DNA from: an uncultured Clostridium sp.
Lineage (GTDB): Bacteria; Bacillota; Clostridia; TANB77; CAG-508
NCBI GenBank assembly: GCA_947062645.1
Contig: CAMSQT010000040.1
Span: forward strand, 1-8,904
Direction of reading: 5' to 3'
Length of the DNA stretch: 8,904 nt
In this document: positions 1 through 5,891 of the stretch, piece after piece
How the letters are laid out: each line of letters opens with the position of its first letter
How positions within the stretch are numbered: the first letter of the stretch is position 1
Position numbers and translations under genes: made by a program
The notes under the pieces: model-generated
Databases searched by the model: none
Told to the model about the DNA's origin: nothing
What the model saw: only the letters and a program-made list of their open reading frames with translations

Positions 1-46
1 AGATGAGGCATTGTGACTGGAGTTCAGACGTGTGCTCTTCCGATCT
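1..46 (+). other. Illumina adapter remnant at left contig end
   Basis: This is not genomic DNA. It reads as the indexed (P7-side) TruSeq-type adapter: AGAT, an eight-base index GAGGCATT, then GTGACTGGAGTTC and onward to GCTCTTCCGATCT. Bases 4-46 are the exact reverse complement of 8862-8904, giving an artificial inverted repeat of 43 bases. Translated, it gives the peptide WSSDVCSSDL, a known type of adapter-derived contaminant in predicted proteins. Genomic sequence starts at about base 47. Confidence 0.97.
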
Positions 47-295
47 TTTCTCACCTTTTTTAATGGTTAATTTACAAATGTCTAGATTAACTTCTAAACT
101 TGTAATGTTTTCGTATTCTTGCTCCCATTTTGTTAACATCACTGTACTTTGGTTATTTTGTTTAAAAATCTCCACTCCTGCTGTAATTCCAAAAATAGCA
201 GTAATGGCAAAAATAATCATGCTAATAATCATGAAACATAGATAAATGGCAAAACCAATGGCTCCATATTTTATTATTTTTTGAAAAGATGTCAT
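47..295 (-). CDS. Membrane-anchored DUF4097-like protein, N-terminal part only
   Basis: This is a partial gene of 83 codons that runs off the contig into adapter; no stop is reached. It starts MTSFQKIIKYGAIGFAIYL and continues through one long hydrophobic segment (about residues 10-42). A short outside-facing stretch follows, then ITSLEVNLDICKLTIKKGEK. The alternating Leu/Val/Ile pattern of that last stretch resembles the start of a DUF4097 or related beta-helical repeat domain, which in Firmicutes often follows membrane anchors in envelope-stress operons. The start ATG overlaps the stop of the LiaF-like gene (ATGA, 292-295), and a strong GGAGGTG ribosome site lies about 10 bases upstream inside that gene's 3' end. 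It is thus the third gene of a translationally coupled operon. The membrane anchor is clear; the domain name is an inference from a short stretch. Confidence 0.75.
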
Positions 296-975
296 TTTAC
301 TTCTACACCTCCAAACATTGCTGTTCCGTTAATATAAATAGTTGGTAGGCTTTCGTTATAATCTACTTTTACTTTATTTTCTATGCCACCAAAAATAGGA
401 GTTGCTTTTATTTTGATATTGACACCTGTTGGTACTCTTATTTCCACACCTCCAAAGATAGCATTAGCATTAATTACTTGGTCCTTTTTAATAATTGCTT
501 TTGAAATATCTAACTCTACGCCACCAAAAACAGCATCTAAATTTGCTCCATTAAATTCTTGTCCAGATAAATCTACTTTTTGTCCGCCAAAGGTAGCACA
601 ATATCCTTCAAAGTTTCCTTTGTTGGCATTTAATACTTTTATTTTTTCTGCTATTTTTTTATTAAAGGTGTCTTTAAATATCATACTTAGTCCTATCATA
701 ACTAAAATAAATGGTAGGATTAATTTGGCAATTAAGCTAAAGGATAAAATATTTTGTGCGCAAAGTAGTAAAGCAATTCCTATGCATAACCAGATAAAAC
801 TCCACATTTTACTGTCACTTCTAATTAATTCGATAAAACTTGGCACAATAATAAATAATGTCCACCATCCACGAAAAAAGACATTAATGTTGGTTAATCC
901 TACCGCATTTAATCCAAAAATCACTCCTATTGCAATTAGTACAAGCCCCCATAATACATTTCCCAATTTTTTCAT
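292..975 (-). CDS. LiaF-like membrane protein (envelope stress / cell-wall-active antibiotic response)
   Basis: This 227-residue protein is complete. The N-terminal half (about residues 5-100) holds four hydrophobic segments, beginning MKKLGNVLWGLVLIAIGVIF, typical of the LiaI/LiaF transmembrane region. The C-terminal half (about 115-227) carries recurring FGG motifs: TFGGQKVDLS, VFGGVELDIS, IFGGVEIRVP, IFGGIENKV and MFGGVEVK. This is the repeated signature of the LiaF C-terminal beta-helical domain (DUF2154 type). In Bacillus and relatives LiaF restrains the LiaRS two-component system that senses cell-wall damage. No liaR or liaS is visible here. The start overlaps the HAD stop (ATGA, 972-975), with an AAGGAAGGAAG ribosome site at about 985-995. 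It is the only complete gene in the window with no in-frame CGG, and the only one whose frame is intact as written, so it acts as an internal control for the recoding seen elsewhere. Confidence 0.85.
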   Translation of the reverse strand: MKKLGNVLWGLVLIAIGVIFGLNAVGLTNINVFFRGWWTLFIIVPSFIELIRSDSKMWSFIWLCIGIALLLCAQNILSFSLIAKLILPFILVMIGLSMIFKDTFNKKIAEKIKVLNANKGNFEGYCATFGGQKVDLSGQEFNGANLDAVFGGVELDISKAIIKKDQVINANAIFGGVEIRVPTGVNIKIKATPIFGGIENKVKVDYNESLPTIYINGTAMFGGVEVK

Positions 976-1783
976 TTTACTTTACTTCCTTCCTTTTCAT
1001 TTATTATTTTTTCTACCTCATAAAAGGTAGCTTCTTCTTTGGTTAGCACGATGTCATAGTGTTTACAATAGCTTTCTAAATTTTCTTCTATTTTTTGGTT
1101 AAGAAATCCTATGGTAAGTGTTTTATCTAACTTGTTTTTTGGAACCATACCGAATATCTTCTATTAAATCACCGTAATAAAATGGCATATTGGGCTTTAC
1201 TAATTTTGTCCTGCCAGTTTTTTGGCAATTTTCCTTCTATGGTTTTGTTCATAGAATGTAGTAATTCCCCTTCGAATTTTTGCATGTTGTCACCTTTAAA
1301 TTGAATAAAATTACTAATAATATGTATGTTATTAAAATAAATTTCTTGCTGTTTTAAAAATTCCTCTATGACATTTCCTATCCCTGCTGATAAAATAATT
1401 ACTGGTATTTGGCTATCATTTAAGTTTTTAAAAAATTTTTTGGCACCTTCTCTTAAAATTAAACCACCTCTTGTTAAAGCTTTTTGTAAGTTGCTTTTAG
1501 TTAAGCCATATCGATATAATATGTCCATACTTTTTTGGTACCATTCTATCATGTATTGCTCTTTTTCATTTTTACTTATTTGATAGTCTAATTCAATTGG
1601 TGCATATTTGGCATTTAGTTTTTGGATTTCTTTTTTACAGGTTTCTCCATATATATTAAAGTCAATCACTGCCATCCACGAGTCTAGACTATTACTTGCT
1701 GTTATAGTTTTGTCAAAGTCGATTACAATATAGTAGTTGTTTTCTTGGATTGCCCAGTTTTTGGTTCGGTTTTGGTATTTCAT
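972..1783 (-). CDS. HAD-family phosphatase, UMPH-1 (pyrimidine 5'-nucleotidase)-like; two CGG recoding sites
   Basis: With one C skipped at each of two CGG sites (1172-1174 and 1150-1152) the gene reads as 269 residues; the standard reading stops after 204. HAD motifs in order: motif I DFDKTIT with the nucleophile and acid/base pair Asp22/Asp24, motif II LSAG with Ser132, a lysine region around 188-196 (KNWQDKISK), and motif IV LLGDLIEDIGM with Asp205 and Asp209. The long helical cap between motifs I and II and the S-x-x-W after motif I resemble UMPH-1, which removes phosphate from nucleoside monophosphates, but the substrate is inferred only. Both skipped Cs lie at motif IV glycines (before Gly204 and Gly211), so the unshifted product would lack its Mg-binding aspartates. 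The tail beyond the second site runs openly to a TGA that overlaps the next ATG, as expected of a real operon gene. A GAGGAAG ribosome site precedes the start. Confidence 0.85.
1150..1152 (-). other. CGG +1 recoding site 2 in the HAD gene
   Basis: After site 1 is corrected, the coding strand reads GAT ATT CGG TAT. Skipping C1152 gives D-I-G-M-V-P and an open frame through to the TGA overlapping the LiaF-like start. Confidence 0.85.
1172..1174 (-). other. CGG +1 recoding site 1 in the HAD gene
   Basis: The coding strand reads TTA CGG TGA, a stop right after CGG. Skipping C1174 gives TTA GGT GAT (L-G-D), which is HAD motif IV. This is the only one of the 12 sites whose preceding codon does not end in a pyrimidine. 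Confidence 0.88.
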
Positions 1784-1829
1784 TTTTATTTACACTTCCT
1801 CGATTTTCAACCTCTTTGCCTCTAGTGTT

Positions 1830-1858
1830 ATTTTACTACACTTTGTCTTGCATTACAA
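1830..1858 (-). promoter_or_regulatory. Predicted sigma-A-type promoter of the HAD/LiaF-like operon
   Basis: On the minus strand, TTGTAA (1853-1858), a 17-base spacer and TAAAAT (1830-1835). It lies about 47 bases upstream of the HAD start and downstream of the pilin gene's terminator, so the operon is transcribed independently of the pilin gene. Confidence 0.6.
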
Positions 1859-1880
1859 GTAGAATATGTAAATTGTGTAA

Positions 1881-1912
1881 TAACAAAAAGCAAAAGCGCC
1901 CTTATTGGCGCT
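1881..1912 (-). terminator. Rho-independent terminator of the pilin-like gene
   Basis: On the minus strand, just after the corrected stop codon (1916-1918), a perfect 6-bp stem AGCGCC/GGCGCT (1907-1912 and 1895-1900) encloses a 6-base loop and is followed by TTTGCTTTTTG. Its position right after the corrected stop, and not after the uncorrected stop at 2028, independently supports the long reading frame. Confidence 0.85.
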
Positions 1913-1915
1913 AAT

Positions 1916-3414
1916 TTAATTATTTTGTTTAATTTCATAACTTCCTTCTGCTGTTTTTACTAATTGTGTTCCTGTTTTTAAACACACAACTGGTCGAAAG
2001 CCAAAACTAGGTGAATTCAAAAGCATGCTATTGCAAGCAATTGTACCGATTTTGGTATACCGAAAAAACATAGTCATTGTATGCACTAGAAGGAGAAGCT
2101 ATATAATACCCCTCTGCCTTATCTCCAGAATTAATGGTATACAATCCTGCTGGAGAACTTACCGTTCCTCCTGTTGCTGAAGTTTCCCAGCTAGTACCAC
2201 CATTTAAGGAAATTCGATATCCATTTTTACTTTTTACTTCTGCACGATAGTCTACTTTGTGTTTTTGGCTATATGATTTTAATAGCATTTCGATTGTCGG
2301 TGCTCCAATGGCATAGTCAGCCGTATTGCCAGAAAAACCGCTCCAAGCTTCTATGTCTAGCATATAGGCTACTCCTTTCATATTTAGGTTGGAATTGCTA
2401 TAATTCTTAACCATACAATAATCATAATTAAGTGCTTGTAAGCGAGGATCCGAAATATTTATTGTTCCTTCATAATCATTGATTACACCATCTCTAAGAG
2501 ACATTTTATATTCGTTTTTACCGAACTAGAAGAGAACTTCCTTTTTTCCCTTTAGGGGCATACGTAGAAGATATATAATCATCTGCTATTAAATAAATAT
2601 GATTTTCCGTTTCTTCTCCCATAGTGCCTGCATAGAAAATTTTCCAACCCTGAACTGCTTCTTCATTAGGACATTTGTATCCAGAAACATTGCTTCCATA
2701 AAATGAATCTGGTGAACTTAATATATCGTCTGCTGTAACAGGTTTTTCTTTCCATATAGCATATAATGTTACATTACCTGTTGGCTGGTATTTATCTCCT
2801 TCAAAATACTTTTTGTCGCCTTCAGATGGTTCTTGTTTTTCACACCAACCATCAAATGTGTGTCCTTCTTTTTCAAATGTATTTTCTTCCAAAGTTAGAT
2901 AAAATCCTTTTCTTACTTCTACTGTTTTTGCGGTTCCTATTCCTCCATTTGGCTCATAGGTTATGGTATGTTTTTCTCCTGCCTTTTTACTTTCTCCTAC
3001 TATTTTTATTGTTCCTTTTTCATTGTTTACTTCTATTATAAATTCATAGCCTTCTATACTTTCTACGATTAAATATTCTACTGTATTTCCCTCTTGTTGT
3101 TCTTTGCTTGTTTTTGCTATCCATTCCTTTTTTTGTGTTTTTATTTTTGTATCTAAGCTATCTATTATTGGTTCTTTCTTTGTTTCTGTTTTTCTTTCTG
3201 TTATTTCTTCTGTAATAATTAAGTTAAGTTCTTCTTTGTATTGTGATATCTTGTGTTCCTCTTCTGCTGTGGTTGTTTTTTTCAAAATTCCGTTTTCACC
3301 AGTCAAAGTGGCAATGGTTATCCCTGCTAAAATTAATAACACAATAATCGTTATTACCAGTGCAATTAATGTTATACCTTGGTTATCTTTTTTATTCTTT
3401 ATTATATTTTTCAT
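1916..3414 (-). CDS. Type IV pilin-like surface protein with InlB B-repeat-like module; two CGG recoding sites
   Basis: Skipping one C at each of two CGGs (2521-2523, 2046-2048) gives 498 residues; the standard reading stops at 298. The N-terminus is a short basic leader ending in Gly13, then ITLIALVITIIVLLILAGIT, the prepilin-type cleavage/methylation segment and single membrane helix (about 14-37). A charged, probably coiled region (45-110) follows. About 149-222 resembles a Listeria/Bacteroides-type B repeat (Flg_new): ITYEPNGGIG, then GHTFDGW, then VTLYAIW. The C-terminal part ends with GFRPVVCLKTG, a tail often seen in pilin-like surface proteins of uncultured gut Firmicutes. That tail appears only after the second site is corrected. 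Expected location is the membrane or a pilus-like fibre; partners and ligand are unknown. No pilus assembly genes are in the window, and a promoter and terminator frame it as a single-gene unit. Confidence 0.85.
2046..2048 (-). other. CGG +1 recoding site 2 in the pilin-like gene
   Basis: The coding strand reads CAA AAT CGG TAC, with a TAG four codons after CGG. Skipping C2048 gives Q-N-G-T-I-A and opens the frame to the GFRPVV tail and a TAA directly before the terminator. A CGG 18 bases upstream is out of frame (TTT TCG GTA) and is read normally as Ser-Val. Confidence 0.9.
2521..2523 (-). other. CGG +1 recoding site 1 in the pilin-like gene
   Basis: The coding strand reads CTA GTT CGG TAA, a stop right after CGG. 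Skipping C2523 gives L-V-G-K-N-E-Y-K-M-S and joins, in one frame, the downstream open stretch that would otherwise look like a separate gene starting at 2504. Confidence 0.88.
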
Positions 3415-3485
3415 ACAATCCCACTTTCTTTTGTTTTATTAGTATTTACTATTTTCAATTTTGTATACCTACTAACTATATTGGC

Positions 3486-3514
3486 ATTTTATCTAAAAAC
3501 AGAACTTATGTCAA
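3486..3514 (-). promoter_or_regulatory. Strong predicted promoter of the pilin-like gene
   Basis: On the minus strand, a perfect -35 TTGACA (3509-3514), a 17-base spacer and -10 TAAAAT (3486-3491). The start codon is about 70 bases away, leaving a moderate 5' leader that contains a small palindrome, TAGTATTTACTA (3440-3451), of unknown meaning. Confidence 0.8.
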
Positions 3515-3569
3515 GATAATGTACGATTTTATTTGATTCCGTATTTTTTCAAAAATATATAGATTTTCA

Positions 3570-3598
3570 TTTACGCTAGCTTTTCCTTGTGCTATAAT
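3570..3598 (+). promoter_or_regulatory. Predicted promoter of murT-gatD
   Basis: TTTACG (3570-3575), a 17-base spacer and an exact TATAAT (3593-3598) preceded by TGC, an extended -10 element. A GAAAGGA ribosome site (3621-3627) precedes the murT ATG at 3637. The divergent pilin promoter lies about 60 bases away in the same 222-bp gap. Confidence 0.8.
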
Positions 3599-3636
3599 AA
3601 TAGCAAATAAAGCAAAACAAGAAAGGAATCCAAAAA

Positions 3637-4960
3637 ATGAAAAACTTTTTTATACTATTTGCTATGAAACTATTGCACTTAGGACTAAAAATAGCAGGCA
3701 AAAAAGGAGGCAACTTTTTAGGAAAAATTGCCTACGATTGGAACCCTAATATTTTTAAGTATTTTAAAATAAACTGTCCCATTATAGCTGTAACTGCCAC
3801 AAATGGAAAAACTATGACAAACAATGCTATCTGTCATGTTTTCCAAACAGCAGGCAAAAAAGTAATTAGCAATTTAGAAGGAAATAATATGGAAACCGGT
3901 ATTCTATCAACCCTTTTAAAAGCAAGTACATTAACTCGGAAAAATAAAAGCTGACTACCTCGTTTTTGAAGTTGACGAAGGCTACGTTCCCGTTATTTTT
4001 AAAGATTTAAAGCTAGACACTTTAGTAGTACTTAACTTTTTCCGTGACCAACTAGACAGAAATGGTGAAGTAGAAAGCTTAATCTTAAAAATTAATGACT
4101 TTTTAAAAACCTATACAGGAAACTTGATATTAAACAATGATGACCCAAATGTAGCAAGACTTCGGATTAGCTAATCGGTGAAAATCACAATGTATACTAT
4201 TTTAGTGTTGCACAATATGACAATGCAAGTACTACCATGAAAGAAGCTGGTGAAGGAAAATTTTGTCCTTTTTGTAGCACACGCATCGAATACGAATACT
4301 ACCAGTACTCCCACATCGGAAAATTTAAATGCCCTAATTGTGGTTATGGTGACAACGAAATCTATAAACAAGCAACTAATGTGGACTTAAAAAAACGAAT
4401 CTTTCAAATTGGCTCTGTTGCCTATCAAATAAAATTTAATAGCATCTACAATATCTATAACTTTGTAGCTGTTATTAGTTGTTGTAACCTATATCATATC
4501 GAAACTGAAATGATACAAAAAGCACTATCTTCCTTCCAACTAAACAATGGTAGATTAGAAGAAATCAAAATAAACCGGTACCCCTACCATTATAAACTTA
4601 GCTAAAAATCCAACTGGAAGTAATGTAAGCTTGCGTATTTTAAACGAAGATGAAAACGAAAAAGAATTACTATTTGTACTAAATGACAACCTAGCAGATG
4701 GTCGTGACGTATCTTGGATTTGGGACATCAATTTTGACAACTTAAAACAAGTAACTAGAATCATAACCTCTGGTACTCGTGCTTATGACATGGCAATTCG
4801 TATCAAAACAGCTAATTACCCTGTCGATAAAATCGAAGCTTATCCCAACTTACAAGAAGCTGTTGCTAAATTATATCAAACCCCTATCAAAAAATATGTA
4901 ATTGCTAATTACACCGCTTTGCAACCAACCAGGAACGAAATTTTGAAAAACAGGGATTAG
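3637..4960 (+). CDS. murT: Lipid II isoglutaminyl synthase, MurT subunit; four CGG recoding sites
   Basis: MurT is the ATP-dependent ligase subunit that, with GatD, amidates the alpha-carboxyl of D-Glu in lipid II to D-isoglutamine at the inner face of the membrane. Skipping one C at each of four CGGs gives 439 residues, the usual family length; the standard reading breaks into pieces. In order: a Mur-ligase P-loop VTATNGKT (52-59; most relatives have TGTNGKT), VFEVDEGYVP, LNFFRDQLDR, a MurT zinc ribbon with two Cys pairs (CPFC and, about 25 residues on, CPNC), and the C-terminal ligase domain with NDNLADGRDVSWIWD, whose Asp in DVSW matches the conserved catalytic aspartate. It ends NYTALQPTRN plus a short tail. 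The last codons and the TAG lie in the repeat element that follows. gatD is the downstream partner gene. Confidence 0.93.
3937..3939 (+). other. CGG +1 recoding site 1 in murT
   Basis: The frame reads TTA ACT CGG AAA, with a TGA five codons after CGG. Skipping C3937 gives L-T-G-K-I-K-A-D-Y-L-V-F-E-V-D, the conserved MurT sequence. Confidence 0.9.
4163..4165 (+). other. CGG +1 recoding site 2 in murT
   Basis: The corrected frame reads AGA CTT CGG ATT AGC TAA. Skipping C4163 gives R-L-G-L-A-N. The CTT before the shift resembles the shift codon of prfB, but there is no Shine-Dalgarno-like stimulator upstream. Confidence 0.88.
4176..4178 (+). other. CGG +1 recoding site 3 in murT, 13 bases after site 2
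   Basis: The corrected frame reads GCT AAT CGG TGA. Skipping C4176 gives A-N-G-E-N-H-N. Two skips fall within five codons, so a translating ribosome must shift twice in quick succession. Confidence 0.88.
4576..4578 (+). other. CGG +1 recoding site 4 in murT
   Basis: The corrected frame reads ATA AAC CGG TAC, with a TAA eight codons after CGG. Skipping one C (4575 or 4576) gives I-N-G-T-P-T-I-I-N-L-A-K-N-P, a conserved MurT stretch. Confidence 0.9.
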
Positions 4961-5024
4961 GGAACGGGGATTAGGGGACGTTCCTTAAATCCCTCTTTTA
5001 GGGATTTGGGGACACTCCTTAATT
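4953..5024. repeat. Cluster of GGGGAC-type repeats between murT and gatD
   Basis: Two imperfect direct repeats of 24 bases (4967-4990 and 5001-5024, about 20 of 24 identical) have the form GGGATTA/T-GGGGAC-nnnCCTTAA. A shorter partial copy (4953-4965) precedes them and contains the murT stop codon. Between the two full copies, AAATCCCT/AGGGATTT (4987-4994 and 5000-5007) can pair into an 8-bp hairpin with a 5-base loop. The G-rich content stands out from the AT-rich surroundings. The shared GGGGAC...CTTA core links it to the palindrome at 5806-5883. It may be a small mobile or REP-like element; an effect on gatD expression is possible but not shown. Confidence 0.8.
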
Positions 5025-5079
5025 TTAAATAACCTCAAATAGTTTGGTAATTAATAGAAACAGAAAGGAAGATTTAATT

Positions 5080-5807
5080 ATGAAAGAATTAAAAATATTA
5101 TACTTATATCCAGACATATTAGAATTATATGGCGATTACGGAAATATCCAAATCTTACGTTATCGCTTAGAACAACGTGGTTTTAAAGCAATTATTGAAC
5201 CTTATTCTATTGGTGATGCCCCTCCTGATTTCAAAAATTACGACTTAGTTTTTGCTCGGCGGAGGTGCTGACCAAGAACAAGGAATTTTAGCAGAAGATT
5301 TAATAAAATATAAAGACTCCATTCAAGAAGCCATCCAAAATGGCACCTTCTTTTTACTAATTTGTGGTGCTTACCAACTATTTGGAAAATATTATAAAGG
5401 TGTTGAAGGTATTATCATTCCTGGATTAGAAATTTTTGATTATTATACAGAAGCAGTAAATGATAGAAAAAAAAGATGCATAGGAAATATTATAATTGAA
5501 ACTGATTTAAATGGTAAAAAAACAAAAGTCATTGGCTTTGAAAACCATGGTGGACAAACCTTTGGTGTAACCACTCCTTTTGGTAGTGTATTACAAGGAA
5601 ATGGCAATCAATTTGGTGATACGAAAGAAGGTTTTTTCCAAAAAAACGTGATTGCCACTTACTTACATCGGACCTTTACTTGCTAAAAATCCCGAACTGA
5701 CTGACTACATTCTAAAATATTGTTTTGATAGAAAATATGATGAAGACATCACATTAGAACCTCTAAATGACGAATTTGAAAACAAATGCCGAGAGCAATT
5801 ATTGTGA
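5080..5807 (+). CDS. gatD: Lipid II isoglutaminyl synthase, glutaminase subunit GatD; two CGG recoding sites
   Basis: GatD is the class I (CobB/CobQ-like) glutamine amidotransferase that supplies ammonia to MurT. Skipping one C at each of two CGGs gives 241 residues, the normal GatD length. The start ATG at 5080 has a GAAAGGAAG ribosome site upstream. In order: N-terminal ILYLYPDILELYGDYGN, the GGGADQEQ motif (60-67), the nucleophile loop LLICGAYQLFG with Cys95, GFENHGGQT (152-160), and TYLHGPLL with catalytic His196, then AKNP. The first skip is immediately before Gly60 of the GGGAD motif; the second is directly after His196, before Gly197. Without recoding the protein would stop at about 64 residues, before the catalytic cysteine. 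The stop TGA touches the palindrome that follows. Confidence 0.93.
5257..5259 (+). other. CGG +1 recoding site 1 in gatD
   Basis: The frame reads TTT GCT CGG CGG AGG TGC TGA. Skipping C5257 gives F-A-G-G-G-A-D-Q-E-Q, the diagnostic GatD motif. The adjacent second CGG becomes part of GGC GGA after the shift. The downstream stretch also carries a GGAGGTG purine run, probably a coincidence of Gly codons. Confidence 0.92.
5669..5671 (+). other. CGG +1 recoding site 2 in gatD
   Basis: The corrected frame reads TTA CAT CGG ACC, with a TAA four codons after CGG. Skipping C5669 gives Y-L-H-G-P-L-L-A-K-N-P, the catalytic-His motif of the CobB/CobQ-like glutaminases. Confidence 0.92.
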
Positions 5808-5883
5808 AAATGTGCAATTGGGGACGGTTCTTATTTCACATTGCATAATGTGAAATAAGAACCGTCCCCAAATGCACATTTTC
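5806..5883. terminator. Near-perfect 37-bp palindrome, likely bidirectional terminator
   Basis: Arms 5806-5842 and 5847-5883 are inverted repeats with one mismatch (position 5817 against 5872) around a 4-base loop. The inner arms contain GGGGACGGTTCTTATTTCA. The hairpin starts inside the gatD stop codon and ends 8 bases before the nrdD stop, filling the gap between these convergent genes. Both outer edges end in short T runs in their own direction, so it can end transcription both ways. The GGGGACGGTTCTT core is of a repeat type I recall as common in Firmicutes intergenic regions, so it is probably a dispersed element doing terminator duty. Confidence 0.85.
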
Positions 5884-5891
5884 AAACTCAA

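Noticed and set aside
3..245. Open frame on the plus strand starting with MRHCDWSSDVCSSDL.
   Set aside because: Its start is adapter sequence, and the rest is antisense to the membrane protein gene at 47-295.
383..1030. Long plus-strand open frame of 215 codons, and others such as 2766-3041, 3104-3442, 6398-6622 and 7921-8249.
   Set aside because: They lie antisense to well-supported genes, have low-complexity hydrophobic translations and no family features, and have no ribosome site that I could see.
2028..2504. Separate gene of 158 codons downstream of the pilin gene.
   Set aside because: It is the middle part of the pilin-like protein; its ATG is an internal Met reached in frame after the first CGG skip, and there is no ribosome site.
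4160..4170. prfB-like programmed shift (CTT followed by a slow codon) in murT.
   Set aside because: Only one of the 12 sites has CTT, and none has the Shine-Dalgarno-like stimulator that prfB uses.
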